Counted from the stretch's first letter, positions 54,573-63,021 are shown. The stretch: 64,000 bases of DNA from Gemmobacter lanyuensis (GCF_014652355.1 NZ_BMYQ01000006.1:1-64000), one strand, 5' to 3'. The notes: generated by a model not told the origin, from the sequence alone. Numbers and translations are program-made.

Positions 54573-55415
54573 ATGAGCGATGAAACCACCCGTCCCGAAG
54601 ATCAGCCCGCCCCCCGTGGCCCGCTGAAAAGCCATGGCCGCCTGTCGATTTCAGCGAGCCTCAAGCCGCGCGACCTGATGGCGCCGCAGCGGGTGCGCGG
54701 GGCGTGGTGTGCCAAGATCATCACCCTGTTCCCCGAAGCTTTCCCCGGCACGCTCGGCCTGTCGCTGACGGGCAAGGCGCTGGACATGGGCCTTTGGGCA
54801 CTGGAAACGCTGGACCTGCGTCCCTTCGGCGAAGGCAAGCATCGCAATGTCGATGACACGCCCGCAGGCGGCGGGGCAGGCATGGTGCTGCGGGCCGATG
54901 TGGTCGCCAAGGCGCTGGATCAGGCCGCCGTCGGCACGCCACAGAATCGCTCGCGCTGGCCGGTCGTCTTCCTGTCGCCGCGGGGCCGTCCCTTCACGCA
55001 GGCCCGCGCGCAGGCCTGGGCGCAGGCCGATGGCCTGACCCTGCTTTGCGGCCGGTTCGAGGGCGTGGACCAGCGCGTGATCGACCACTACGGTATCGAA
55101 GAGGTGAGCCTTGGGGATTTCGTGATGACGGGGGGGGAGATTGCCGCGCAGGCGATGATCGACGCCACCGTCCGGCTGATCCCAGGCGTTCTGGGCAACC
55201 ATGCCTCGACCGAGGAAGAAAGTTTTGCCGATGGTCTTCTGGAACATCCGCAATACACCCGCCCTGCGGTCTGGGAAGGGCGGGAAATCCCCGCGATCCT
55301 GCAATCGGGCAACCATGGCGCCATCGAGAAATGGCGCCGGGCCGAGGCCGAAAAGCTGACTGAGGCGCGTCGTCCCGATCTTTGGGCCGCCCATCAGGCG
55401 CGCAAGCCCCGCTGA
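54573..55415 (+). CDS. trmD: tRNA (guanine37-N1)-methyltransferase TrmD
   Basis: The 280-residue SPOUT methyltransferase protects against frameshifting at proline codons. Trefoil-knot SAM-site segments are present: LLCGRFEGVDQRVIDHYG, SLGDFVMTGGEIAAQAMIDA and RLIPGVLGN. The first ~35 residues (PEDQPAPRGPLKSHGRLSIS) precede the usual N-terminus KIITLFPEAFPG and form a family-specific extension; an internal start at MAPQRVRG is possible. Confidence 0.95.
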   Translation: MSDETTRPEDQPAPRGPLKSHGRLSISASLKPRDLMAPQRVRGAWCAKIITLFPEAFPGTLGLSLTGKALDMGLWALETLDLRPFGEGKHRNVDDTPAGGGAGMVLRADVVAKALDQAAVGTPQNRSRWPVVFLSPRGRPFTQARAQAWAQADGLTLLCGRFEGVDQRVIDHYGIEEVSLGDFVMTGGEIAAQAMIDATVRLIPGVLGNHASTEEESFADGLLEHPQYTRPAVWEGREIPAILQSGNHGAIEKWRRAEAEKLTEARRPDLWAAHQARKPR

Positions 55416-55428
55416 CCGCCGCGCACCC

Positions 55429-55457
55429 TTGACCGAAAGGCCCCCGGCCCCTATACG
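55429..55457 (+). promoter_or_regulatory. Promoter of rplS-rpmE
   Basis: TTGACC (55429-55434), exactly 17 bp, TATACG (55452-55457). It begins 14 bp after the trmD stop. The implied leader to the rplS ATG is about 195 nt. Confidence 0.65.
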
Positions 55458-55660
55458 CCCCCTGTCCGGGGTATTCGCCCAACGGACCCGATTCCTTTTT
55501 GCCTGACGCCCGAATTCTTCGCCGGTGCGTGGCCTTGGGGGCGGAAGACAAAACGTCGGTTCATCTCCGGCGGGCGCGCGTGTCGCGGACCCGATCGAAG
55601 ACCAGGAGCTCTGGAGCGACATCACCTCTGCGGAATACCGCGGGCACAAAGGAGACAGCG

Positions 55661-56035
55661 ATGAACCTGATCGCACAACTCGAGGCCGAGCAAATCGCCG
55701 CCCTCGGCAAGACCATCCCGGATTTCAAAGCCGGCGACACCATCCGCGTCGGCTACAAAGTGACCGAAGGCACCCGTTCGCGCGTGCAGAACTACGAAGG
55801 CGTCTGCATCGGCCGCAAGGGCGGGGCGACCATCTCGGCGTCGTTCACCGTGCGCAAGATCTCGTTCGGCGAAGGCGTGGAGCGTGTGTTCCCGCTCTAC
55901 TCGACCAACATCGACTCGATCGAAGTCGTGCGTCGTGGCCGCGTCCGTCGCGCCAAGCTGTACTACCTGCGTTCGCGCCGCGGCAAATCGGCCCGTATCG
56001 CCGAAGTCACCAACTACAAAGAAAAATCTGAGTGA
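55661..56035 (+). CDS. rplS: 50S ribosomal protein L19
   Basis: The 124-residue protein contains the family core [40 protein letters not shown] and [23 protein letters not shown] (parts). AAAGGAG lies 7 nt before ATG 55661. The ORF continues far upstream in frame but that part is leader, with noncoding composition. Followed by rpmE after 11 bp. Confidence 0.97.
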   Translation: MNLIAQLEAEQIAALGKTIPDFKAGDTIRVGYKVTEGTRSRVQNYEGVCIGRKGGATISASFTVRKISFGEGVERVFPLYSTNIDSIEVVRRGRVRRAKLYYLRSRRGKSARIAEVTNYKEKSE

Positions 56036-56046
56036 GGATTGGCGCC

Positions 56047-56268
56047 ATGAAACAAGGCATCCACCCCGACTACCACTTCGTCGAAGTGAAAATGACCGAC
56101 GGCACCACCTTCACCACCCGCACCACCTGGGGCAAGGAAGGCGACACGCTCGCGCTCGACATCGATCCGCTTTCGCATCCCGCTTGGACCGGCCAGACCG
56201 CCAAGCTGATGGACACCGGCGGCCGCGTGTCGAAGTTCAAGAACAAATACGCCGGTCTGGGCTTCTGA
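56047..56268 (+). CDS. rpmE: 50S ribosomal protein L31, cysteine-free type
   Basis: The 73-residue protein starts [19 protein letters not shown] and ends [12 protein letters not shown], the L31 pattern. It contains no cysteine, so it is the zinc-independent (C-minus) form lacking the CxxC of E. coli RpmE. Such forms are typical of alphaproteobacteria. Followed by a strong terminator. Confidence 0.95.
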   Translation: MKQGIHPDYHFVEVKMTDGTTFTTRTTWGKEGDTLALDIDPLSHPAWTGQTAKLMDTGGRVSKFKNKYAGLGF

Positions 56269-56287
56269 TCCCGGCCAAATGGCTTGC

Positions 56288-56322
56288 AAAAGGGGCGTGC
56301 TGCGGCGCGCCCCTTTTCATTT
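56288..56322 (+). terminator. Intrinsic terminator of rplS-rpmE
   Basis: AAAAGGGGCG (56288-56297) pairs with CGCCCCTTTT (56308-56317), perfect 10 bp with a 10-nt loop, followed by CATTT. Ends the ribosomal block. Confidence 0.8.
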
Positions 56323-56403
56323 CCGAGGGGTAATCGGCGCCTTCCTGCTTCCCTCCGTGCGGGCTGCCGCTTATGAAGGCGGTAAAATGTCGGGGAAGGT
56401 CGC

Positions 56404-57213
56404 ATGGCTCACATCATCGTGTTCGGCAACGAAAAGGGCGGTTCGGGCAAATCCACCACCTGCATGCATGTCGCCACGGCGCTGGCCCGGCTGGGGCATC
56501 GTGTGGGCGGGCTCGATCTGGACGTGCGTCAGCGCAGCTTTGGCCGCTACATCGAAAACCGCCGCGCCTGGATGGCCCGCAACGAACGCGACCTGCCGAC
56601 CCCCGATTACCGCGAGCTGCCCGAGATTGACCCGGCGACGCTGCAGCCCAATGAAAACCCCTTTGACGCGCGCCTGTCAGCCGCCGTTTCGGCGCTGGAG
56701 CCGCATAGCGATTTCATCGTGATCGACTGCCCCGGTTCGCACACGCGGCTGAGCCAGGTGGCGCATAGCCTTGCCGACACGCTGGTCACCCCGCTGAACG
56801 ACAGTTTTGTCGACTTCGACCTGCTGGCCCGGATCGACCCGGAAACCAACAAGGTGAAGGGGCCGTCGATCTATTCGGAAATGGTCTGGAACGCGCGGCA
56901 GCTGCGGGCGCAGGCCGGGCTGAAGCCGATCGACTGGATCGTGCTGCGCAACCGTCTGGGTGCGCAGCAGATGCACAACAAGAAAAAGGTCGGCGCCGCC
57001 CTGGAGGATCTGTCCAAGCGCATTGGGTTCCGCGTCGCGCCCGGCTTTACCGAACGTGTGATCTTCCGCGAGCTGTTCCCGCGCGGCCTCACGCTCCTTG
57101 ACCTCAAGGATACCGGTGTCGATCAGCTGAACCTGTCGAACATCGCTGCCCGGCAAGAGGTGCGCGATCTGATGACCGAACTCAGGTTGCCGGGTGTGAC
57201 CGTTGGCTTCTGA
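56404..57213 (+). CDS. mipZ: Division-plane positioning ATPase MipZ
   Basis: The 269-residue ParA/MinD-family ATPase has the deviant Walker A NEKGGSGKSTT (Lys11, Lys16) and Walker B FIVIDCPGS. MipZ gradients from ParB inhibit FtsZ and place the septum at midcell in alphaproteobacteria lacking MinCD. ELFPRGLTLLDLKD and the C-terminal ARQEVRDLM helix match MipZ rather than plasmid ParA. Monocistronic: terminator before it and a small antisense gene overlapping its 3' end. Confidence 0.95.
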   Translation: MAHIIVFGNEKGGSGKSTTCMHVATALARLGHRVGGLDLDVRQRSFGRYIENRRAWMARNERDLPTPDYRELPEIDPATLQPNENPFDARLSAAVSALEPHSDFIVIDCPGSHTRLSQVAHSLADTLVTPLNDSFVDFDLLARIDPETNKVKGPSIYSEMVWNARQLRAQAGLKPIDWIVLRNRLGAQQMHNKKKVGAALEDLSKRIGFRVAPGFTERVIFRELFPRGLTLLDLKDTGVDQLNLSNIAARQEVRDLMTELRLPGVTVGF

Positions 57214-57346
57214 AGGGTGATCCCTTCGGCGCCAGCCGGTTGCGGCCACGCATCCGGCGCAGGCGCGCTTCGAACAGATCCTCGGTTACAGCCTCGGCGG
57301 CGGGTGTTTTGCGAAAGCGGCCCAGCAGGCGGAACATGAAGCTCAT
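57182..57346 (-). CDS. Small 54-residue basic protein, unknown function
   Basis: An ORF of 54 codons reads MSFMFRLLGRFRKTPAAEAV then TEDLFEARLRRMRGRNRLAP. The first 12 residues are an amphipathic or membrane-touching helix and the rest is strongly basic. AGGAG lies 8 nt before the ATG, the best-placed site in this gap. Its 3' end overlaps the end of mipZ by 32 bp on the opposite strand. No domain recognised. It could be a real small protein or a chance ORF with a good start; the strong ribosome-binding site tips the balance. Confidence 0.5.
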   Translation of the reverse strand: MSFMFRLLGRFRKTPAAEAVTEDLFEARLRRMRGRNRLAPKGSPFRSQRSHPAT

Positions 57347-57512
57347 CGCGGTTCTCCTCGTTCGTGCCCGATCAGGGTCGAGTCAAAGAACGGCGAAAAT
57401 GCGGCATTCGCGCGTTGGTTGCGCGGTCGGTCGCGTGGTTTTGCGGAAAAACTGTTTCTGTGCTTGAGAGGATGGGTCGCCCCGTGGCAGGACAGGCGGG
57501 TCGGAGGACCCT

Positions 57513-59021
57513 ATGCCCAATACCCTGTTTGACGCGCTTTTTGCCCCGCTTGCCACCCGTGACGATGATTTCCTGATCCTGCCCGATGGCGGCACGATCA
57601 CCGGGCGTGCCTTTCTGGCCATGGTCGCGCGTCAGGCCCATGCGCTGCGGGCGGCGGGGTTGGGCGTGGGCGACCGCATCGCCGTGCAGGTGGCAAAATC
57701 GCCAGAGGCGCTGGCGGTTTATGGTGCGGCCGTGGCGCTGGGGGCGATCTTCCTGCCGCTGAACACCGCCTATACGGCCGAGGAGGTGGACTATTTCCTC
57801 GGCAATGCCACCCCGCGCATCTTTCTGTGTGATGGCGCCCGCCGCGCGGCGCTGGAAGGGGTCGCCGCCCGGCATGGCGCGCAGGTTCTGACGCTGAACG
57901 CCGATGGATCAGGCAGTCTGACCGAGGCCGCAGCGGGGCAGGGGGCCGAGATCACGCCTGCCGACCGCAGCCCCGAAGATCTGGCGGCCTTTCTTTATAC
58001 GTCTGGCACAACGGGGCGGTCGAAGGGGGCGATGCTGACCCATCGCAACCTGCTGTCCAATGCCGAGGTTCTGGTCGATCTCTGGCGCTTTACCGATCAG
58101 GACGTGCTGCTGCATGCGCTGCCGATCTTTCACACCCACGGGCTGTTCGTCGCCTCGAACATTTCGCTGCTGACGGGCGGGAAGATGATCTTCCTGCCGG
58201 GGTTCGATCTGGACACCGTGCTGCGGCTGCTGCCGCAGGCCAATACGATGATGGGGGTGCCGACCTTCTACACCCGGCTGCTGGATGATCCGCGCTTTGA
58301 CCGGGATCTGGTGGGGCACTTCCGGCTGTTCATTTCCGGCTCAGCCCCGCTGCTGGCCGAAACCCATCAGGCGTTTGAGGCGCGGACGGGTCATCGCATC
58401 CTGGAACGCTATGGGATGACGGAAACCAACATGAACACCTCGAATCCCTATGACGGCGATCGCCGCGCGGGCACGGTGGGCTTTCCGCTGCCGGGGGTGG
58501 AGCTGCGGGTGATGAAGGGCGACACCGAATTGCCGCAGGGCGATGTCGGCGTGATCGAGGTGCGCGGCCCCAATGTCTTCAAAGGCTATTGGCAGATGCC
58601 CGAAAAAACGCGCGAGGAGCTGCGTCCCGACGGTTGGTTCATCACCGGCGATCTGGGGCGGGTGGATGCGGACGGCTATGTCCAGATTGTCGGGCGGGCC
58701 AAGGATCTGGTGATCTCGGGCGGGTTCAACATCTACCCCAAAGAGGTGGAACTGCTGCTGGATGAGGTGCCGGGCGTGCTGGAAAGCGCGGTGATCGGTG
58801 TGCCGCACCCGGATTTCGGCGAGGCGGTTTTTGCCGTGCTGGTCGCGCAGAAGGGGGCAGAGCTATCGGCGGATGCCGCGCTGGCCGCGATCCGCGACCG
58901 GCTCGCGCGGTTTAAGCAGCCCAAGGCCGCCGTCGTGGTGGCGGCGCTGCCGCGCAATACCATGGGCAAGGTGCAAAAGAACCTGCTGCGCGATCAGTAT
59001 CGCGACTGGTTCACGCGCTAA
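57513..59021 (+). CDS. matB: Malonyl-CoA synthetase MatB
   Basis: The 502-residue AMP-forming ligase activates malonate to malonyl-CoA. Adenylation motifs are YTSGTTGRSKGAML, YGMTETNMNTSNPYDGDRR (MatB-specific), DGWFITGDLGRVD and the catalytic Lys near the C-terminus (NTMGKVQKNLL). No malonate transporter or decarboxylase is adjacent. The gene stands alone between mipZ and a convergent ArsR regulator, 3 bp from the latter's stop. Confidence 0.92.
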   Translation: MPNTLFDALFAPLATRDDDFLILPDGGTITGRAFLAMVARQAHALRAAGLGVGDRIAVQVAKSPEALAVYGAAVALGAIFLPLNTAYTAEEVDYFLGNATPRIFLCDGARRAALEGVAARHGAQVLTLNADGSGSLTEAAAGQGAEITPADRSPEDLAAFLYTSGTTGRSKGAMLTHRNLLSNAEVLVDLWRFTDQDVLLHALPIFHTHGLFVASNISLLTGGKMIFLPGFDLDTVLRLLPQANTMMGVPTFYTRLLDDPRFDRDLVGHFRLFISGSAPLLAETHQAFEARTGHRILERYGMTETNMNTSNPYDGDRRAGTVGFPLPGVELRVMKGDTELPQGDVGVIEVRGPNVFKGYWQMPEKTREELRPDGWFITGDLGRVDADGYVQIVGRAKDLVISGGFNIYPKEVELLLDEVPGVLESAVIGVPHPDFGEAVFAVLVAQKGAELSADAALAAIRDRLARFKQPKAAVVVAALPRNTMGKVQKNLLRDQYRDWFTR

Positions 59022-59024
59022 GGG

Positions 59025-59363
59025 TCACTCTTCGACCGGGTCGTCGCGCAGCTCGGTTTCCAAGAACCGCTCCAGCGCATCCAGATCGACCGGGTCGAAC
59101 TGCCCGAAGCCCTGCATCCAGACCGAGGCGGGTTTCAGCGCGTCGGGTTCCAGCTTGCACCAGATCACCCGGCCCCGCCGTTCGCGGCTGATCAGCCCGG
59201 CATCGGCCAGCACCTGAAGGTGCTTCGAAATCGCCGCAAGCGACATCTGGAAAGGCTCGGCGACATCGGTGACCGCCATGTCGTCTTCCAGCAGCATCGA
59301 CAGGATCGCGCGGCGCGTCGGATCCGCGAGGGCGGCGAAGATGGGGCTGATCGGATCGGTCAT
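59025..59363 (-). CDS. ArsR-family winged-helix regulator
   Basis: The 112-residue protein has the ArsR fold (ALADPTRRAILSMLLEDDM, MSLAAISKHLQVLADAGLIS, then RRGRVIWCKLEPDAL). No CxC or other metal ligands typical of ArsR/SmtB are seen, so it may sense a non-metal signal. It is convergent to matB and divergent from the F0 operon. A perfect repeat upstream is a probable operator. Confidence 0.88.
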   Translation of the reverse strand: MTDPISPIFAALADPTRRAILSMLLEDDMAVTDVAEPFQMSLAAISKHLQVLADAGLISRERRGRVIWCKLEPDALKPASVWMQGFGQFDPVDLDALERFLETELRDDPVEE

Positions 59364-59394
59364 GCGGCATCCTTGGCTGACCCGGCCTTCATCG

Positions 59395-59410
59395 TCAACT
59401 GATCGGTTGA
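59395..59410. promoter_or_regulatory. Candidate ArsR operator
   Basis: TCAAC-TGATCG-GTTGA is a perfect inverted repeat 32 bp upstream of the arsR-type start. It overlaps a possible -35 TTGACG on the minus strand (59393-59398). ArsR-family repressors commonly bind such arrays near their own promoter. Confidence 0.5.
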
Positions 59411-59509
59411 ATATCCTTCACGGCGGCGTGACGGCCAAAATGGGGCAGGAAGGGTGCAAGGAATTTCATAAACCATTGTTTTGCAAGGATTTGAATCGGA
59501 TCATCTGGC

Positions 59510-59538
59510 TTGACTCAGTGCCGCCCCCTGCGTAGGTT
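59510..59538 (+). promoter_or_regulatory. Promoter of the F0 ATP synthase operon
   Basis: TTGACT (59510-59515), exactly 17 bp, TAGGTT (59533-59538). The start near 59545 leaves a short leader to the ATG at 59567. Confidence 0.6.
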
Positions 59539-59566
59539 CCGCCCGACTGTTCAGGGGGCGTCAAAA

Positions 59567-59917
59567 ATGGCTCAGGAACCGGATCCGGACCGGCTCCGCG
59601 CACTCGAAGCGCGGATATCGGAGGTGAAGGGCGCCAAGGCCAAGACCTCTGATGCAGGCAAGAATTTCTCGCAGGGCGAAGTGGCCTGGCGGATGGTGAT
59701 CGAGCTGACCTCGGGGATCATGATCGGGGGCAGTATCGGATACGGGCTGGATTGTGTGTTCAGCACGCGTCCCATCTTCCTTGTGGTCTTCATCCTGCTC
59801 GGCTTTGTGGCCGGCATCCGCACCGTCATCGGCACTGCCCGTGACCTGCAGGAACGCCAGCTCCGGGCTATGCAAGCGCAGACACAGGCGGACAAATCCG
59901 CCGGAACCGAAGGATGA
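59567..59917 (+). CDS. atpI: ATP synthase protein I (AtpI/AtpZ-like)
   Basis: The 116-residue protein has a charged N-terminal helix and two membrane segments ([37 protein letters not shown]). AtpI-type proteins aid assembly of the c-ring or transport magnesium. Its stop overlaps the atpB start (ATGA). ATG 59567 is preferred over upstream in-frame codons because it follows the promoter directly. Confidence 0.92.
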   Translation: MAQEPDPDRLRALEARISEVKGAKAKTSDAGKNFSQGEVAWRMVIELTSGIMIGGSIGYGLDCVFSTRPIFLVVFILLGFVAGIRTVIGTARDLQERQLRAMQAQTQADKSAGTEG

Positions 59918-60684
59918 GAGACGTGGCCGAGACCGGTTTTGCAATTCACCCGATGGACCAGTTCATCGTGAAGCGGTTCTTCTGCGATGCCGCCCATGCT
60001 GATTGCACCTCGAACATCCAGTGGTTTGAAATCACCAATGTCACCGTCTGGATCGGCCTGACCGTTCTGGCGATCATTGCGCTGATGGTTTTCGGGTCGC
60101 GCGGCCGCGCAATCATCCCGTCGCGCATCCAGTCGGTCGGCGAGATGATCTACGGCTTCATCTACAAGATGGTCGAAGACGTGACCGGCCATGACGGCGT
60201 CAAGTACTTCCCCTTCGTGATGACGCTCTTCCTGTTCATCCTGTTCGCGAACCTCCTCGGCCTCATCCCGATGAGCTTCACCACCACCAGCCACGTTGCC
60301 GTGACCATCACGCTCGCCCTGCTGGTGTTCCTGGGTGTCACCCTGCTGGGCCTTGCCAAGCAAGGGATCGGCTTCCTGGGCATGTTCTGGGTTTCGTCGG
60401 CCCCGCTGGCCCTGCGCCCGGTGCTGGCCATCATCGAAGTCATCTCGTACTTCGTGCGCCCCGTCAGCCACTCGATCCGTCTTGCCGGCAACCTGATGGC
60501 TGGCCACGCCGTGATGAAAGTGTTCGCGGGCTTCGCCTCGATGGCCGTCATCTCGCCGGTGGCCGTGGGCGCCGTGACCGCGATCTACGGTCTGGAACTG
60601 CTGGTGGCCGTCGTCCAGGCTTACGTTTTCACCATTCTGACCTGCGTCTACCTGAAAGACGCGGTGGGCGGCGCCCACCACTAA
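59914..60684 (+). CDS. atpB: ATP synthase F0 subunit a
   Basis: The 256-residue membrane subunit forms the proton half-channels. The essential Arg lies in [19 protein letters not shown], and [19 protein letters not shown] and [15 protein letters not shown] are conserved. GTG 59923 in the same frame could be an alternative start, but ATG 59914 gives an overlap with atpI. Followed by atpE after 48 bp. Confidence 0.96.
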   Translation: MRDVAETGFAIHPMDQFIVKRFFCDAAHADCTSNIQWFEITNVTVWIGLTVLAIIALMVFGSRGRAIIPSRIQSVGEMIYGFIYKMVEDVTGHDGVKYFPFVMTLFLFILFANLLGLIPMSFTTTSHVAVTITLALLVFLGVTLLGLAKQGIGFLGMFWVSSAPLALRPVLAIIEVISYFVRPVSHSIRLAGNLMAGHAVMKVFAGFASMAVISPVAVGAVTAIYGLELLVAVVQAYVFTILTCVYLKDAVGGAHH

Positions 60685-60732
60685 GGTCCGAACCTCAACC
60701 AACCCATCTCGCTATCCCTAAGGAGAGAAACT

Positions 60733-60975
60733 ATGGAACAAGTCGCTGAACTCGCGCTCATGGGCAAGTACATCGGTGCTGGTCTGGCTGCCATCGGTCT
60801 GGGCGGCGCTGGCATCGGCGTGGGCAACATTGCCGGCAACTTCCTGGCTGGCGCCCTGCGTAACCCCTCGGCCGCTGCTTCGCAGACCGCAAACCTCTTC
60901 GTCGGCATCGCTTTCGCCGAAGCTCTGGGCATCTTCTCGTTCCTGATCGCCCTGCTGCTGATGTTCGCCGTCTGA
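60733..60975 (+). CDS. atpE: ATP synthase F0 subunit c
   Basis: The 80-residue hairpin protein has two hydrophobic helices joined by the polar RNP loop (residues 43-45). The proton-carrying carboxylate is Glu63 ([11 protein letters not shown]). The Gly-rich helix 1 ([15 protein letters not shown]) packs the ring. AAGGAGAG lies just before the ATG. A hairpin follows within the next gap. Confidence 0.97.
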   Translation: MEQVAELALMGKYIGAGLAAIGLGGAGIGVGNIAGNFLAGALRNPSAAASQTANLFVGIAFAEALGIFSFLIALLLMFAV

Positions 60976-60997
60976 TCCTGACGCTTCCCAGCTTCTC

Positions 60998-61025
60998 GGC
61001 CGGGTGGGCGTCCTGCCCCCCGGCC
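60998..61025 (+). other. Intercistronic hairpin after atpE
   Basis: GGCCGGG (60998-61004) pairs with CCCGGCC (61019-61025), closing a GC-rich loop between atpE and the b' gene. No T-run. It may protect atpE mRNA 3' ends and favour the high c-subunit stoichiometry; inferred. Confidence 0.45.
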
Positions 61026-61053
61026 AAGTGTTTGACGGACGTGAGGAAACAAC

Positions 61054-61590
61054 ATGGCGACCGAAGCGCATGATGCGGCGGCTGGTGCGGCGGGTCACTC
61101 TGCCGGTATGCCGCAGCTCGACATCTCGACCTGGGCGAACCAGATTTTCTGGGTCCTGGTCGCGCTTGTCGTGATCTATTTTGTGTTGCGCCTCGTGGCG
61201 CTGCCCCGGATCGGGGCAGTTCTGGCCGAGCGCAGCAGCACCATCACCAACGACCTTGCTGCGGCTGAAGAGCTGAAGCAGAAGGCGGTCGCCGCCGAGA
61301 AGGCCTATAACGAGGCGCTGGCCAAGGCCCGCACCGATGCGGCCCGTATCGTCGCCGAGGCAAAGGCTGCCATCCAGGCCGACCTCGACAAGGCAACGGC
61401 GGCTGCCGATGCTGAAATCAGCGCGAAAGCCGCGCAATCGGAAGCCCGCATTGGCGAAATCCGTGCTGGCGCGCTGGACAGCGTGACCGAAGTCGCCAAA
61501 GAGACCGCGAAGGAACTCGTGGCTGCTCTGGGTGGCAAGGCTGATGCCGCCGGTGTCACCGATGCCGTTTCGGCCCGGCTGAAGGGGTAA
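61054..61590 (+). CDS. atpF': ATP synthase F0 subunit b'
   Basis: The 178-residue stalk subunit has one membrane segment ([19 protein letters not shown] near residue 30) and a long charged coiled coil ([20 protein letters not shown]). In Rhodobacterales the peripheral stalk is a b/b' pair, so this and the next gene are the two halves. It is the longer-linker b' form with a Gly/Ala/His-rich N-terminus. Five bases separate it from atpF. Confidence 0.93.
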   Translation: MATEAHDAAAGAAGHSAGMPQLDISTWANQIFWVLVALVVIYFVLRLVALPRIGAVLAERSSTITNDLAAAEELKQKAVAAEKAYNEALAKARTDAARIVAEAKAAIQADLDKATAAADAEISAKAAQSEARIGEIRAGALDSVTEVAKETAKELVAALGGKADAAGVTDAVSARLKG

Positions 61591-61595
61591 GGGAC

Positions 61596-62153
61596 ATGAA
61601 AAAACTGACCCTCATCGCTGCTGCCTTGCTGGCCACCCCGGCCGCGGCTGCAACCGGCCCGTTCCTGTCGCTTGGCAATTCGAACTTCATCGTTCTGCTG
61701 GCGTTCATCCTGTTTGTCGGCATCCTTCTGTTCCTGAAGGTTCCGGCGAAACTGGGTGGTCTGCTCGACGCCCGTGCGGCGGCGATCAAGGCGGAACTGG
61801 AAGAAGCCAAGGCGCTGCGTGAAGAAGCGAAGTCGATCCTGGCTTCCTATGAGCGCAAGCAGAAGGAAATGCTTGAGCAATCCGAGCGGATCGTGACCGC
61901 AGCAAAGGCCGAGGCCGAAGCTGCTGCTGCGGCCGCGAAGGAAGAGCTCAAGGTTTCGATCGCGCGCCGTCTGGCCGCCGCGGAAGAGCGTATTGCTTCG
62001 GCCGAGGCCGCTGCCGTGCGCGAAGTGCGTGAGCGTGCCGTGGACGTGGCGATTGCCGCTGCTGCCGACGTGCTTGCCAAGCAGATGGACGCGCAAGCGG
62101 CCGCTGCCTCGATCGACGCGGCCATCGCGCAGGTCGAAGCCAAGCTGCACTGA
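61596..62153 (+). CDS. atpF: ATP synthase F0 subunit b
   Basis: The 185-residue b subunit has an N-terminal signal-like segment (MKKLTLIAAALLATPAAAAT), a membrane segment (NFIVLLAFILFVGILLFL) and a long Ala/Glu/Arg coiled coil. Partner of b' in the peripheral stalk. Last gene of the F0 operon; terminator 24 bp after the stop. The F1 genes are elsewhere, as usual in this order. Confidence 0.95.
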   Translation: MKKLTLIAAALLATPAAAATGPFLSLGNSNFIVLLAFILFVGILLFLKVPAKLGGLLDARAAAIKAELEEAKALREEAKSILASYERKQKEMLEQSERIVTAAKAEAEAAAAAAKEELKVSIARRLAAAEERIASAEAAAVREVRERAVDVAIAAAADVLAKQMDAQAAAASIDAAIAQVEAKLH

Positions 62154-62176
62154 TCTTCGCCCTTACCGGCAAGATG

Positions 62177-62208
62177 AAACCCCGGCCTCGGCCGGGGTTT
62201 TTCTTTTA
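62177..62208 (+). terminator. Intrinsic terminator of the F0 operon
   Basis: AAACCCCGGC (62177-62186), CTCG loop, GCCGGGGTTT (62191-62200), then TTCTTTT. A perfect 10-bp stem and a good T-tract make this one of the clearest terminators in the window. Confidence 0.9.
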
Positions 62209-62973
62209 GCGGTTGCGCTCGTGTTCGATACGCTGGCGGGCCACGGCCTCATTCCGGTCGGCGCGGGCCTGTTCGACCAGCGCGGTTTCGACGTAATCCA
62301 TATGGGCACTGATGGCCGCGCGGGCGGCCACCGGATCGCGGGCCTGCAGCGCCTGATTGATGGCCCGGTGCTGATCCAGCAGCATGTCGCGGGTCATGCG
62401 ATTGCGGAACATCATCTGCCGATTGTAGAAGACCCCCTGCCGCAGCAGATCGAACATCGACCGCATCATGTGCAGCATGATGACATTATGGCTCGCCTCA
62501 ATGATCGCCATGTGAAATTGCGCATCCAGAGCCGCCTCATCCGACGGATCACGCTTCTGGTGCGCGGCCTCCATCTTGTCAAAGATCGTCTGGATCACGG
62601 CGAGGTCGGTATCCGACCCCAGTCGCGCCGCGCGTTCTGCGGCAAGACCCTCCATATCCCTGCGGAAAGAGATATAGTCCTGCACCGCCTCATCATGGGT
62701 GGCGAAGAGTTCGACCAGCGCGGGGGAAAAGGCCGACCCCAGCACCTCGGCAACAAAGGCCCCGGCCCCGGGGCGCGTGATCAGCAGGCCCTTTCGCTCC
62801 AGATACTCCAGCGCCTCACGCAGCGAGGGGCGTGATACGCCCATCCGGTCGGCGAGATCCCGTTCTGCGGGCAGGCGTTCACCGGGCCGCAGGATGCCGC
62901 GCAGGATCAGAAGCTCAATCTGCCGGGCCACGGCATTTGACAGTTTTTCGGATGCGATCTTTTCGAATGGCAT
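62206..62973 (-). CDS. FadR/PdhR-type GntR regulator
   Basis: The 255-residue protein has a GntR winged helix at residues about 5-75 (AERDLADRMGVSRPSLREAL, RPGAGAFVAEV) and an FCD effector domain with DAQFHMAIIEASHN and further His residues. The opening FEKIASEKLSNAVARQIELL resembles PdhR/LldR-like regulators of pyruvate or lactate use. No matching target operon is next to it. ATG 62973 begins the conserved domain; the longer frame runs into a noncoding gap. An inverted repeat upstream suggests autoregulation. Confidence 0.88.
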   Translation of the reverse strand: MPFEKIASEKLSNAVARQIELLILRGILRPGERLPAERDLADRMGVSRPSLREALEYLERKGLLITRPGAGAFVAEVLGSAFSPALVELFATHDEAVQDYISFRRDMEGLAAERAARLGSDTDLAVIQTIFDKMEAAHQKRDPSDEAALDAQFHMAIIEASHNVIMLHMMRSMFDLLRQGVFYNRQMMFRNRMTRDMLLDQHRAINQALQARDPVAARAAISAHMDYVETALVEQARADRNEAVARQRIEHERNR

Positions 62974-62990
62974 GAGGACCCCCGGCGTAT

Positions 62991-63009
62991 CGGTCAGAAA
63001 ATATGACCG
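62991..63009. promoter_or_regulatory. Candidate GntR operator
   Basis: CGGTCA-GAAAATA-TGACCG is a perfect 6-bp inverted repeat with a 7-bp AT-rich spacer, 18 bp upstream of the FadR/PdhR-type regulator start. Position and symmetry fit an autoregulatory site. Confidence 0.5.
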
Positions 63010-63021
63010 CTGCCTTTGCGC

